Below, piece after piece: positions 56,813 through 64,000 of a DNA stretch of 64,000 nucleotides. The DNA is taken from the NCBI RefSeq assembly GCF_002310495.1, contig NZ_CP023344.1, forward strand, positions 868,001 through 932,000, in the 5' to 3' direction. The position numbers and the translations under genes are program-made. Each line of letters opens with the position of its first letter. The stretch's first letter is position 1. Under the pieces are notes generated by a model. It saw only the letters and a program-made list of their open reading frames with translations. It ran no database searches and was not told the DNA's origin. This DNA comes from Nibricoccus aquaticus (GTDB lineage Bacteria > Verrucomicrobiota > Verrucomicrobiia > Opitutales > Opitutaceae).

Positions 56813-58762
56813 CTAGCCCCGCGTGTAAACCACCGGATTCTGCGACCCCAAACACGCCACCGTCCCGCTCATCATCATTCCTTGGATGAACAGCTGCGCC
56901 GTGTACGGAATCAGCAGCGAACTCCCCTGCATAAACACCTGCGGCCCGTTCACCGTAATCGTCCCGCCGCCGATCTGCACACCGAACACATTGTAATCCG
57001 CGTATTGATAAACCGGAGCCAGCCCGCTCACCAAAATACGCCCGTTCGGATTCTGCCACCACCCCGCGAGCGACGGCACCAGCTGCGGCGGCAAAGGAGG
57101 TGGCGGCAGTGGTGGTTGCACCGGGGCTACGAACAGCGCCCGCACGTTCACCGTCGCGTCGCCACCATTGCTCTTGATGAAAATGCTCCCGATGCACGGC
57201 CCCGGCGGCCGCTGCCCGCCCACACTCACTTTGATCGTGTTCGGCTCATCTCCATTCTGAACGCCAAAAAAATCTCCCTCAGTCCTGCACGACCATTCCA
57301 AGTAATCGCTCCCGCCATTCTCCACGCGCACAACCAGCACCGCATACGCATCCACCGGCACCTCGCCAAAATCCAGCACCTTCCCCGGCTTCACCACGAG
57401 TAACGGCCCCGCCTCAGCCTCCCCCGTCACCTTCACTACCGCCCGCCCGCCCGCGCTGTTGATCACGATCTCCCCCGCCAGCGAACCCGCATGGCTCAAG
57501 TCCGGCTCCACCGCCACCGCGTCATCGTTCGCCGTCACCTTGAGCGCCGGATTCGTGCTGTGCGCCCGGATCGCCAGCTCCCCGCTCCCACGATTCACCA
57601 CCCGGATCACCTGCGGCGCACCACGCGCGCCCACCCGCAGACGCCCAAAATCCAGCGCCTGCGTCTCCACCACCAACACCGGTTTCGCCACCGGCTCCAG
57701 CACCTCGACAAACACACTGATCCGCCGGCTCCCTCCGCGCCCCGCGTCGCGCACATAAATACTCCCGCGATGCGCTCCCGCCTTCTGCGGAGTGAACAAC
57801 ACCTTGAAAAACCGCTTCTCAGCCTGGATCGCCATCCACCCATCCTCGCTCGTCGCACTCCACTCCAGCTCCCCGCCCCCTTCGTTAAATACATCGATCA
57901 TCACCGCCGGCAGCTGCTCGCCCAAATGGACCGCCCTGATCTCTATCTTGCTGTCCGACACCCCCAGTACCGGCCGCGACGCCGCCTCCGGCATCACGCC
58001 CGCCCCCGCTCCACCATTTCCTTGATCGCCCGCCCGCGCCTTCACCTTCGCCAGCGGCGGATCGCCCACTGTCTTATCAAAATGCAGCTGCGGGATCTGC
58101 TGCGTCGCGATCTTCAATTTCGGCAGGATGTGATGATAAACCTCCGTCAGCGTCACGTACCCGTCCTCGTTCGCATCCACTTCGCCCGCGATGAGCGCCT
58201 GCACCAGATGACTCGTAAACGCGCTCGCCCCGCCCGTCTCCCCCGCATCCGTCGCCAGCTGCTGATCGCGACAGCTCGTCAGCAAAAACCGCCCGCCCGC
58301 ATTCGCCAGCGCCTCCGGCATCCCGCCTCCCTTGAAACTCCCGCTGTGACAGCAATCCAGCACGATCAACGTCCGCGCCGCCCTCGAATTCCGGATCATC
58401 TGGCTGATCTCCGAATCCGCCACCGCCGACGAATTCAACCTATCCGTCCTCGTGTCACGAGCGCACAAATACAGATTATTGTACGCGTCCTGCCGCCCGT
58501 GCCCCGAATAATAGAGCAACAACTGATCGTTCGCCCCCGCCGTCTGGAAAAAATCGTCGATCGCCTCGCTCAGCTCCGGCTTCGTCCCATCCAGCAGCGT
58601 TCGCACATCCGCCGCCTCATGGATGCCCGTCTCCGCCGCCGTCAGCGCCCGCTCCAAAATTTTCAAATCCTCCGGCGGCCCCTTTAACGCCGGCAGATTA
58701 TGCGGATCTTTCTCGAACCGCGCATTCCCGATCAACAGCGCCCTGTACCGCGTTTTTCCCAT
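56813..58762 (-). CDS. Caspase-like protease (C14 fold) with Ig-like repeats, EACC1-associated type
   Basis: A 649-residue protein. The N-terminal caspase-like domain (about 1-235) starts YRALLIGNARFEKDP, has the catalytic His in LLLYYSGHGR (H88) and the catalytic Cys in TLIVLDCCHSGSF (C138), and ends with an EF-hand-like DANEDGYVTLTEVY. Three beta-sandwich repeats of ASH or BACON type follow (about 270-355, 360-450 and 455-545; LDFGRLRVGARG, LDFGEVPVDAYA), then a Pro hinge (QPPLPPPPLPPQ) and a unique C-terminal domain (560-649). There is no signal peptide. It starts 18 bases after the EACC1-like gene, behind GGAGG at 58778-58774. Presumed role: a suicidal effector cutting cell proteins on a signal. 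Confidence 0.85.
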   Translation of the reverse strand: MGKTRYRALLIGNARFEKDPHNLPALKGPPEDLKILERALTAAETGIHEAADVRTLLDGTKPELSEAIDDFFQTAGANDQLLLYYSGHGRQDAYNNLYLCARDTRTDRLNSSAVADSEISQMIRNSRAARTLIVLDCCHSGSFKGGGMPEALANAGGRFLLTSCRDQQLATDAGETGGASAFTSHLVQALIAGEVDANEDGYVTLTEVYHHILPKLKIATQQIPQLHFDKTVGDPPLAKVKARAGDQGNGGAGAGVMPEAASRPVLGVSDSKIEIRAVHLGEQLPAVMIDVFNEGGGELEWSATSEDGWMAIQAEKRFFKVLFTPQKAGAHRGSIYVRDAGRGGSRRISVFVEVLEPVAKPVLVVETQALDFGRLRVGARGAPQVIRVVNRGSGELAIRAHSTNPALKVTANDDAVAVEPDLSHAGSLAGEIVINSAGGRAVVKVTGEAEAGPLLVVKPGKVLDFGEVPVDAYAVLVVRVENGGSDYLEWSCRTEGDFFGVQNGDEPNTIKVSVGGQRPPGPCIGSIFIKSNGGDATVNVRALFVAPVQPPLPPPPLPPQLVPSLAGWWQNPNGRILVSGLAPVYQYADYNVFGVQIGGGTITVNGPQVFMQGSSLLIPYTAQLFIQGMMMSGTVACLGSQNPVVYTRG

Positions 58763-58780
58763 GGCGATCGCAACCTCCGC

Positions 58781-59158
58781 TCACTTCTTCAACGCCGCCT
58801 TCAACGACTCGCTCACCAGCTCCTTGCTCAGATTCGTCCCGTTGATCGTGATCTTCTTCTCCACTCCATCCACCACCGTCACGATCTCCAGCGTGCGCGT
58901 CACATCCCTCCCCAGCCAGGCGCGAAAAACCTCCACCGCCGCCGTCACCGCACCCGCCGACCCCAGCGCCACGATGATGTCCACCAGCCCGCCTTTCTGC
59001 CCCGCCACCGGCATCACTTCCTTCCGCACTTCTCCGACATTCGCCTTCAAACTCCCCAGCAACGTCTCCACCTGCGCGACCCACCGCGCATCGCTCGCAT
59101 CATAATCGGAACTGGACGGCTTGATCGAAAACTCACCAGACGCGGGGGCAGTGCTCAT
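58781..59158 (-). CDS. EACC1-like adaptor protein of a caspase conflict module
   Basis: A 125-residue protein from MSTAPASGEFSI; further upstream in-frame codons are low-complexity. Its C-terminal half has the pattern reported for effector-associated constant component 1: a glycine-rich helix (IIVALGSAGAVTAAVEVFRAW), then a basic short turn and a beta hairpin (LEIVTVVDGVEKKITING), ending in a helix (LVSESLKAAL). EACC1 proteins occur beside caspase-like and other effectors and are thought to tether the effector. No membrane helix is certain. It is the first gene of the two-gene operon. Assignment rests on pattern and gene order. Confidence 0.75.
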   Translation of the reverse strand: MSTAPASGEFSIKPSSSDYDASDARWVAQVETLLGSLKANVGEVRKEVMPVAGQKGGLVDIIVALGSAGAVTAAVEVFRAWLGRDVTRTLEIVTVVDGVEKKITINGTNLSKELVSESLKAALKK

Positions 59159-59285
59159 GCGCGAAAAATTGCCCCGCGCCCTTCCGCACTGCAACCGCTT
59201 CGTGCGCACATCGCTGGCAGATAACACCTCCGCCCCGATTTTTTCCGCTTCCCCCGGACCGCGCTCACCTCCCATCCTCGCCGCC

Positions 59286-59903
59286 ATGCCTATCCGCTCC
59301 TGGTTCGCCACTCAGATCTACTGCGAAAAACTCCAGAAATCCGGCCTCCCCCGCCTCAACGACGACCTCGCCGACGAGTGCGCCCGCCTCCGCGAATTCG
59401 ACGACGCCGGCCGCAAATGGTCCTCCACGAACTACCCCGGCGGATACACCAGCTACGCCACGATGAACACCCTTCATCGCTTCTCCTCCACCTTCACCGA
59501 CCTGGAAAAAAAACTCACCCGCCACGTCCGCACCTTCGCCAAGTCCCTCGACATGGACCTCCGTGGCCGCGAGATCCACATGACCGACTGCTGGGTCAAC
59601 ATCATGCCGCCCACCGCCGCCCACAGTCTCCACCTTCACCCCCTCGCTTTCATCAGCGGCACCTACTACGTCCGCACCCCCAAAGGCTGCCCCGGCCTCA
59701 AATTCGAAGACCCCCGCCTCGACCGCTTCATGGCCGCCCCGCCAAAAATCCCCGCCGTCCGCGACGAAAACCGCATCCACACCACCTACCCCGCCGAAGC
59801 CGGTAACGTCATCCTCTTCGAAAGCTGGCTCCGCCACGAAGTCGCCTCCAACCGCATCGAAGACGAGCGCATCAGCATCAGCTTTAATTACAACTGGGCT
59901 TGA
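59286..59903 (+). CDS. 2OG-Fe(II) oxygenase-like protein (TIGR02466 type)
   Basis: A 205-residue protein starting MPIRSWFATQIYCEKL. The cupin-like core carries the metal pair in HSLHLHPLAFISGTYYV, a later WLRHEVASN with the second His, and an Arg in ERISISFNYNW for the 2-oxoglutarate carboxylate. This matches the uncharacterised TIGR02466 family, often found near phage or photosynthesis genes. Substrate unknown. It is divergent from the EACC1-like gene; the 127-base spacer would hold both promoters. Confidence 0.8.
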   Translation: MPIRSWFATQIYCEKLQKSGLPRLNDDLADECARLREFDDAGRKWSSTNYPGGYTSYATMNTLHRFSSTFTDLEKKLTRHVRTFAKSLDMDLRGREIHMTDCWVNIMPPTAAHSLHLHPLAFISGTYYVRTPKGCPGLKFEDPRLDRFMAAPPKIPAVRDENRIHTTYPAEAGNVILFESWLRHEVASNRIEDERISISFNYNWA

Positions 59904-59978
59904 GCCCGCCTCTCACCCCACTCTCATCGCCCACACCTTTCGCCGCCCCACTCTCCTCAACCCTGACTCTTCCGTTTC

Positions 59979-60614
59979 ATGATCGCCTGCCTCCGCCCCC
60001 TCTCACTCACGCTCCTCGCCACCTCCGCGCTCTTCCTCACCGCCTGCACCAGCCAGCGCGTGGCCGACGAAGCCAGCATCGCCGAGGCGAAAAAAGTCAT
60101 GGTCCCCACCATGGGCGCCGAAACCCACTTCTTCGACGGCGCATTCCTCGTCGAAGCCAACCTCGGCCGCGGCTTCCGTCCCCGCATGGTCAAACCCGGC
60201 TTTAAGGGCCGCGCCACCGACAACGCCTTCGCCACCGTCATCTACTCCGACGAAGCCGCCCGCGAAATCGCCGAGGAAGAAGAGGAAGGCATGTTCATCC
60301 CCCGTATGAGAAACAGCACGCTCCCCCCCGTCGCCCTCCGCCTCCGCGTGTACAACCTCACCGCCGCCCCCGCCGAACTCGAATTCATCGAGTGCAAATC
60401 CTACCTCGGTAACTTCGCCGTCCGCCCCGAAAAAATCACCATCCCCGCCGGCGAATCCGGCCAGCCAGACCCCATGGTCTCCCTCCTCGGCGTCAGCGGC
60501 GAAGAAATCCCCGTCACCATCACCCTGCGCCTAGGCGGCAAACGCGAAACCCACACCGTCGTCCTCGTCCCCCTGAAAGCCGCCTCCAAACCGCCCGCCC
60601 CCGCCGCTCCCTGA
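59979..60614 (+). CDS. Putative lipoprotein, 211 aa
   Basis: A signal peptide with lipobox (ALFLTAC, Cys near residue 23) is followed by an acidic N-terminal region and a beta-rich domain: FDGAFLVEANLGRGFRP, VALRLRVYNLTAAPAELEF and KITIPAGESGQPDPMVSLLG. The body looks like an immunoglobulin-like sandwich. A Pro/Ala tail ends it. No recognised family. It stands after the 2OG oxygenase gene on the same strand. Confidence 0.7.
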   Translation: MIACLRPLSLTLLATSALFLTACTSQRVADEASIAEAKKVMVPTMGAETHFFDGAFLVEANLGRGFRPRMVKPGFKGRATDNAFATVIYSDEAAREIAEEEEEGMFIPRMRNSTLPPVALRLRVYNLTAAPAELEFIECKSYLGNFAVRPEKITIPAGESGQPDPMVSLLGVSGEEIPVTITLRLGGKRETHTVVLVPLKAASKPPAPAAP

Positions 60615-60747
60615 TCCCCACGATCACCAGTCGCGTGTGCGGCTTCGTTAGCGCCCCACACATCCGCACGCGCCCATATTTTTTCCACCGCGCGTTTCTC
60701 GCCCGCGCGCTCGCGCTGCGCCACCGACCGTGTTTACTCGCGGCCTC

Positions 60748-60954
60748 ATGATCGTCATCCGACGCCTCATCGACCGCCACCGCGCCTGCACCGCCATCTT
60801 CCTCCCCGGCGAACCCCCGCGCATCTTCCCCACCAGCGACCACGAACACGGCCGCATCCTCCAGATCTACAAACAGGACCGCCGCTACCCTGACGTCTTG
60901 AACGACTTCACCGACTTCGACCTCGGCCCGCCTTCCTCCACCCCGCAACGCTGA
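60748..60954 (+). CDS. Small hypothetical protein, 68 aa
   Basis: A compact protein MIVIRRLIDRHRACTAIF followed by GEPPRIFPTSDHEHGRILQ and a terminal DVLNDFTDFDLG. Composition is balanced and codon usage matches the neighbours, so it is likely real. An in-frame GTG at 60730 is the alternative start. It lies just 13 bases before the dgkA start, on the same strand. No function recognised. Confidence 0.5.
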   Translation: MIVIRRLIDRHRACTAIFLPGEPPRIFPTSDHEHGRILQIYKQDRRYPDVLNDFTDFDLGPPSSTPQR

Positions 60955-60967
60955 GCCCCCTTCTCCC

Positions 60968-61459
60968 GTGGAAACGCCCCACTCCGCTCCCTCTTCCTCA
61001 GTTCCTTCCCCTGCGTCCTCCGCTCCTCCTCCCCACGCCGCCACCCCACACACCACCCCCGTCAAACGCCGCGACTTCCGAAACTTCATCGCCTCCATCC
61101 GCTACTCCATCGACGGCTTCCGCGAAGCCCTCCGCCACGAACCCTCCTTCCGCGAAGACCTCCTCTTCGCCGTCGCCCTCGTCCCCTTCGCGATCATCCT
61201 CCCGGTAAACGCCGTATCCACGGCCCTGATGATCGCCTCCCTCTTCCTCATCATCATCGTGGAACTCCTCAACTCCGCCATCGAGTGGACGATTGATTAC
61301 CTGCGGCCGGAGCATCACCCCCTGGCCAAACGCATCAAAGACATGGCCAGCGCCGCCGTTTTCCTCAGCTACCTCAACTGCCTCGCCATCTGGGCCATCC
61401 TCCTCTGGCCCGGCACCGGCGTCTGGAAACGCCTCGCCGAAAAATTCGCCTCCTCCTGA
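60968..61459 (+). CDS. dgkA: Diacylglycerol kinase DgkA-family integral membrane protein
   Basis: A 163-residue protein; after a 30-residue Ser/Pro-rich N-terminus come three membrane helices. Signatures of prokaryotic DgkA are the glutamate-rich helix VELLNSAIEWTIDYLRPEH and KRIKDMASAAVFLSYLNCLA. It phosphorylates diacylglycerol to phosphatidate, recycling lipid from envelope sugar transfer; related members use undecaprenol. The start is GTG, 13 bases after the preceding small gene. Confidence 0.93.
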   Translation: METPHSAPSSSVPSPASSAPPPHAATPHTTPVKRRDFRNFIASIRYSIDGFREALRHEPSFREDLLFAVALVPFAIILPVNAVSTALMIASLFLIIIVELLNSAIEWTIDYLRPEHHPLAKRIKDMASAAVFLSYLNCLAIWAILLWPGTGVWKRLAEKFASS

Positions 61460-61612
61460 CCCCGCGGTCACTCGGCGGTTTTCACCCTTTTCTCACGCCC
61501 TCCACGCTACTCTGCGCTTCTCACGGTAAACTTCGCCTCCAACATTCCGATACAACCGACCGGACACTTAACTTCCTCCGCAGAAAACGTCCGCCCCCAC
61601 CCGCACTTTCTC

Positions 61613-62422
61613 ATGAAACACTTTCCCACCCTCTCTCTCCTCTCCGCCCTCGCCCTCCTCTCTGGCTGCACCACCCCACCGCCCGCCACTTCCGCCAAAC
61701 CCACCCGGCCAGCGACCGCGACAACCGCATCCGCTCCCGCCCGACCCGCGACCAAGCCCTCTGCATCCACCACCCCCGCCGCTCCCGCGAAAAATCTCCC
61801 GCCCACCGCCGCGACCACACCCGCCGCGCCGCCACCCACACCAGCCCCAGCCCCCGCGCTCCCGCCTCCTAAACTCACCCCCGAAGCCGAAGCCGTCATC
61901 TACCGCTTCACCCACGCCAGCAGCGGCAACACCGCCCACGAACTCTCCGAAACCACCGGCTTCCCCTCCGCCCTCGCCTCCCTCCAGACCGGCGCCCCCG
62001 CCCCCAAAGTCGAACGCCTCGGCAACGTGAACCTCCCCCCGCCCAAAGGCCTCACCGCCGACGGCAACTCCACCGAACTCGTCGAACGCGACTGGACCGG
62101 CCTCATCCTCGTCCCAGTCAACGCCGCCCTCGCCAAAGCCTACACCACCCAGGTCCGCCTCCTCAAAGTCGAGGCCCATCCGCTACACGATGGACGCCTC
62201 CGCATCTGGGCCCGCGTCCGCAACGTCAGCGACCGCCCCCTCCCCGCCGAGATTGCCTGCTCCTTCCGTATGCGAGGCGAGACTACGCCCAATAGCCCCT
62301 ACTTCTACCAGCTCGAAGTCCCGTCCGGTGCCTACCGCGACGTCTTCTTCGTTTCCCCTGACGGCGAACTCTCCGCCTACACCGTCCTCGTCCGCAGTGA
62401 GGAAATGTGGAAACAAAAATAA
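61613..62422 (+). CDS. Putative lipoprotein with Pro/Ala/Thr-rich linker
   Basis: A signal peptide with lipobox (LALLSGCTTPP) precedes a long disordered Pro/Ala/Thr-rich segment (residues about 20-85), which would span part of the periplasm. A folded C-terminal domain follows: VIYRFTHASSGNTAHELSE, LVERDWTGLILVPVNA and VRLLKVEAHPLHDGRLRIWA, with YRDVFFVSPDGELSAYTV. This domain may be YcfL-like, an assignment I am not sure of. No enzyme motif was seen. Confidence 0.65.
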   Translation: MKHFPTLSLLSALALLSGCTTPPPATSAKPTRPATATTASAPARPATKPSASTTPAAPAKNLPPTAATTPAAPPPTPAPAPALPPPKLTPEAEAVIYRFTHASSGNTAHELSETTGFPSALASLQTGAPAPKVERLGNVNLPPPKGLTADGNSTELVERDWTGLILVPVNAALAKAYTTQVRLLKVEAHPLHDGRLRIWARVRNVSDRPLPAEIACSFRMRGETTPNSPYFYQLEVPSGAYRDVFFVSPDGELSAYTVLVRSEEMWKQK

Positions 62423-62456
62423 CATCCCCGTTCTTCCCGTCTCCGATTCCGCGTTT

Positions 62457-62480
62457 TCGCCCTTCAGCGCTTCCGCGATA
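62457..62480. repeat. Short repeat TTCGCCCTTCAGCGCTTCCG
   Basis: A 24-base element matching 41044-41067 except for two C/T changes. It sits just before the hairpin at 62485. Confidence 0.6.
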
Positions 62481-62516
62481 AAAACGCCGTGGCAATTCAG
62501 CCACGGCGCTTTCTTG
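62480..62516 (-). terminator. Terminator between lipoprotein gene and lptG (bidirectional)
   Basis: A 9-bp perfect stem, CGCCGTGGC/GCCACGGCG (62485-62493 and 62500-62508), with loop AATTCA. On the minus strand it is followed by TTTTT, so it mainly ends lptG. Confidence 0.88.
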
Positions 62517-62518
62517 GC

Positions 62519-63634
62519 TTATCGCATCCTCACCGAAAACCACCCGCCCAGCGCCAGCATCGCCACGCTCGGCACACACGCCGCCATCAGTGGATCGAGC
62601 GTCCCGCGCACCCCCAGCGCATTCGCCACCTTCAGCAGCACGAAGTAGAGCAGGAAAAGTCCCAGCGACTTCGACACGCCCACCGCCGGATTCACCCGCA
62701 CTCCCGCCACCGCAAACGGGATCGCCAGCGCGATCACAATCAACGGCGAAACCGTGTCCGCGATCAGGCTGAAATACCTCACCGCATACGTCGTCACCTT
62801 CGGATTCTCCTCCACGGTGAAGTAATCGATGATCCGCCTCAGCTGGAAAAACGACAGATCACTCGGCTTCACGTCGAACACCAGCATCAGCTCCGGCTCC
62901 TCCGTGAAATACGGCACCGCCTTCTGCTCAAACGGACGGCTCGAAATCACATCCCCCGTCGCCGGATCGAACCACGTCTCCCGCCCCTGATAAAACGTCC
63001 AGCCTCCCCGCTCGCGCTCGAACTTCGCCTCCGCCGCATACATCCGCACTTTCTCCCGCCGCTGCGTGTCCAGCTCCGACACCGTCACTCCATACCCGCG
63101 ATCGAGCATCGTACTGTACCGGTTCATGAACCACATCCGTCCCTGCCGTTGATTGTCGAACGTCACCACCCGCGCCAGCCCCGCGCCCGTGCTCGTACCA
63201 CTGACCGCCACTTCGTGCCGGTATTTCAAATACTCCATCATCGACCGCGATCGCTCCACCGAGAGAGGCACCACGCTCGCATTGAGTGCCCACATCAACC
63301 CGCACAGCGCCACACCCGTGATCCAGATCGAGCGCGTGATCCGAAAAATCCCCAGCCCCGCCGCCCGGAGCGCCGTGATCTCGTTGCTCCGGTGCAGCTG
63401 CCCCAACGCGTACAACAGCGAGATCAGCAAAATCACCGGCAGGATCACCGCCAGAAAACTCGGCACCTTGATCGCGAAGTACATCACGACGTCCGTCACC
63501 GGCGCCTGATATTTTAAGAGATCCTCAAAATCGTCATACATCGTCTGGATCAACAGCAGCCCCAGCGTCGCCATCAGGACGACTCCAAGGATGCCCAGCC
63601 ATTCGCGCAAAATATGCCGGTCGATGAGATTCAA
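62519..63634 (-). CDS. LPS export permease LptG/LptF family (YjgP/YjgQ)
   Basis: A permease of 371 residues from the TTG at 63634 ([20 protein letters not shown]). Six membrane helices bracket a beta-jellyroll periplasmic domain ([20 protein letters not shown], then [18 protein letters not shown]), and the family signature [20 protein letters not shown] follows helix 3. The protein would extract LPS from the inner membrane in the LptBFG complex. Start is uncertain; another codon at 63739 gives a longer Arg/Gly-rich N-terminus. lptA/B genes are not in the window. Confidence 0.9.
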   Translation of the reverse strand: MNLIDRHILREWLGILGVVLMATLGLLLIQTMYDDFEDLLKYQAPVTDVVMYFAIKVPSFLAVILPVILLISLLYALGQLHRSNEITALRAAGLGIFRITRSIWITGVALCGLMWALNASVVPLSVERSRSMMEYLKYRHEVAVSGTSTGAGLARVVTFDNQRQGRMWFMNRYSTMLDRGYGVTVSELDTQRREKVRMYAAEAKFERERGGWTFYQGRETWFDPATGDVISSRPFEQKAVPYFTEEPELMLVFDVKPSDLSFFQLRRIIDYFTVEENPKVTTYAVRYFSLIADTVSPLIVIALAIPFAVAGVRVNPAVGVSKSLGLFLLYFVLLKVANALGVRGTLDPLMAACVPSVAMLALGGWFSVRMR

Positions 63635-63734
63635 CGCGCGCCAACTCAGCCGCCCACCCGCCCCGTGGCAACCCCTTCGTTCCTCCCTCCATCGTTCTCG
63701 TTCCCCCGCCACCTCACGCCCCCCACCGATTGCG

Positions 63735-63764
63735 CCCAACTACCAACTACAAACTACCAACTCC
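63735..63764. repeat. Heptad repeat, CAACTAC family
   Basis: Units CAACTAC, CAACTAC, AAACTAC, CAACTCC follow exactly in 7-base register, in the divergent spacer between lptG and the Na+ symporter gene. Confidence 0.8.
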
Positions 63765-63837
63765 TCCGCCCGACCAGCACACCTCCCCCGCAAAATCCCC
63801 GTTGCAGTTGGCAACGCGGTTGCTACCCCCGATCCCC

Positions 63838-64000
63838 ATGTCTGCCCCCAAAGAGGTTTGGTCCTCACGTCTCGGAGTCATTCTCGCCGTCGCCGGCAGC
63901 GCCGTCGGCCTCGGTAACTTCCTCCGCTTCCCCGGTCTCGCCGCCCAGTACGGCGGCGGCGCCTTCATGATCGCGTACTTCATTTCGCTGCTGATCATCG
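63838..64000 (+). CDS. Sodium:neurotransmitter-symporter family transporter, 3' end cut
   Basis: The gene runs off the window after 54 codons. The visible N-terminus, [19 protein letters not shown] followed by [20 protein letters not shown], is the canonical first helix of the SNF/LeuT family, with the unwound substrate and sodium site in the [11 protein letters not shown] stretch. These symporters take up amino acids using Na+. The substrate cannot be told from this part. Confidence 0.92.
   Translation, partial: MSAPKEVWSSRLGVILAVAGSAVGLGNFLRFPGLAAQYGGGAFMIAYFISLLII

Overview
The window is GC-rich and densely coded, and reads like a Verrucomicrobiota chromosome, most likely Opitutaceae. The best marker is a pair of secreted proteins ending in the same exosortase-type tail (PEPSTYGLMGAAALLG followed by an Arg-rich end). 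Other pointers are the GldA/F/G-like ABC cluster with DUF4340 and AsmA-like partners, a DUF1080 protein beside a sulfatase, and intergenic spacers full of short periodic repeats. The family assignment is inference. No rRNA, tRNA, CRISPR array, transposase or phage gene was seen, and both window edges cut genes.

Layout. 1-3910: surface polysaccharide genes (glycosyltransferase, flippase, ligase/polymerase). 4199-7306: rodA and an RNase G. 7525-12298: small unknown genes, a double-ACT protein, two RNA methyltransferases (TrmH family and RlmM), a BON protein and a DUF1653 protein. 12491-16698: a two-gene sugar-activation operon, an 1108-residue GHMP-kinase/nucleotidyltransferase fusion plus a GalU-like protein. 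16794-19814: cofactor genes nadC, birA and coaX. 20014-28730: ABC ATPase, permease, GldG-like protein, DUF4340 protein and a large AsmA-like protein, probably one envelope operon. 28830-32717: hybrid histidine kinase. 32890-35111: DUF1080 protein and a sulfatase-like protein that has lost its active site. 35234-42651: dienelactone hydrolase, glycosyltransferase, FKBP isomerase, LOG-domain fusion and an oligogalacturonate-lyase-like propeller. 42888-47512: purD, a low-molecular-weight phosphatase and glyA. 47785-50802: second hybrid kinase. 51001-56702: two PEP-CTERM proteins around an MFS transporter, an aspartyl-protease/PDZ lipoprotein and metF. 56813-59158: a caspase-like protease with an EACC1-type partner. 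59286-64000: a 2OG-Fe(II) oxygenase-like protein, lipoproteins, diacylglycerol kinase, LptG and the start of a Na+-symporter.

Two things stand out. First, the two-gene module at 56813-59158 joins an EACC1-like adaptor to a caspase-like protease carrying three Ig-like repeats and a unique C-terminal domain; its layout fits a bacterial conflict or cell-death system. Second, the spacers hold a large set of degenerate tandem micro-repeats with periods of 7 to 9 bases, resembling the heptanucleotide STRR repeats of filamentous cyanobacteria. Many sit just upstream of start codons. Three tracts lie in frame inside proteins (the pseudo-sulfatase and the DUF4340 protein), and one supplies the pseudo-sulfatase stop codon. 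A separate family of GC-rich hairpins shows compensatory base changes between copies.
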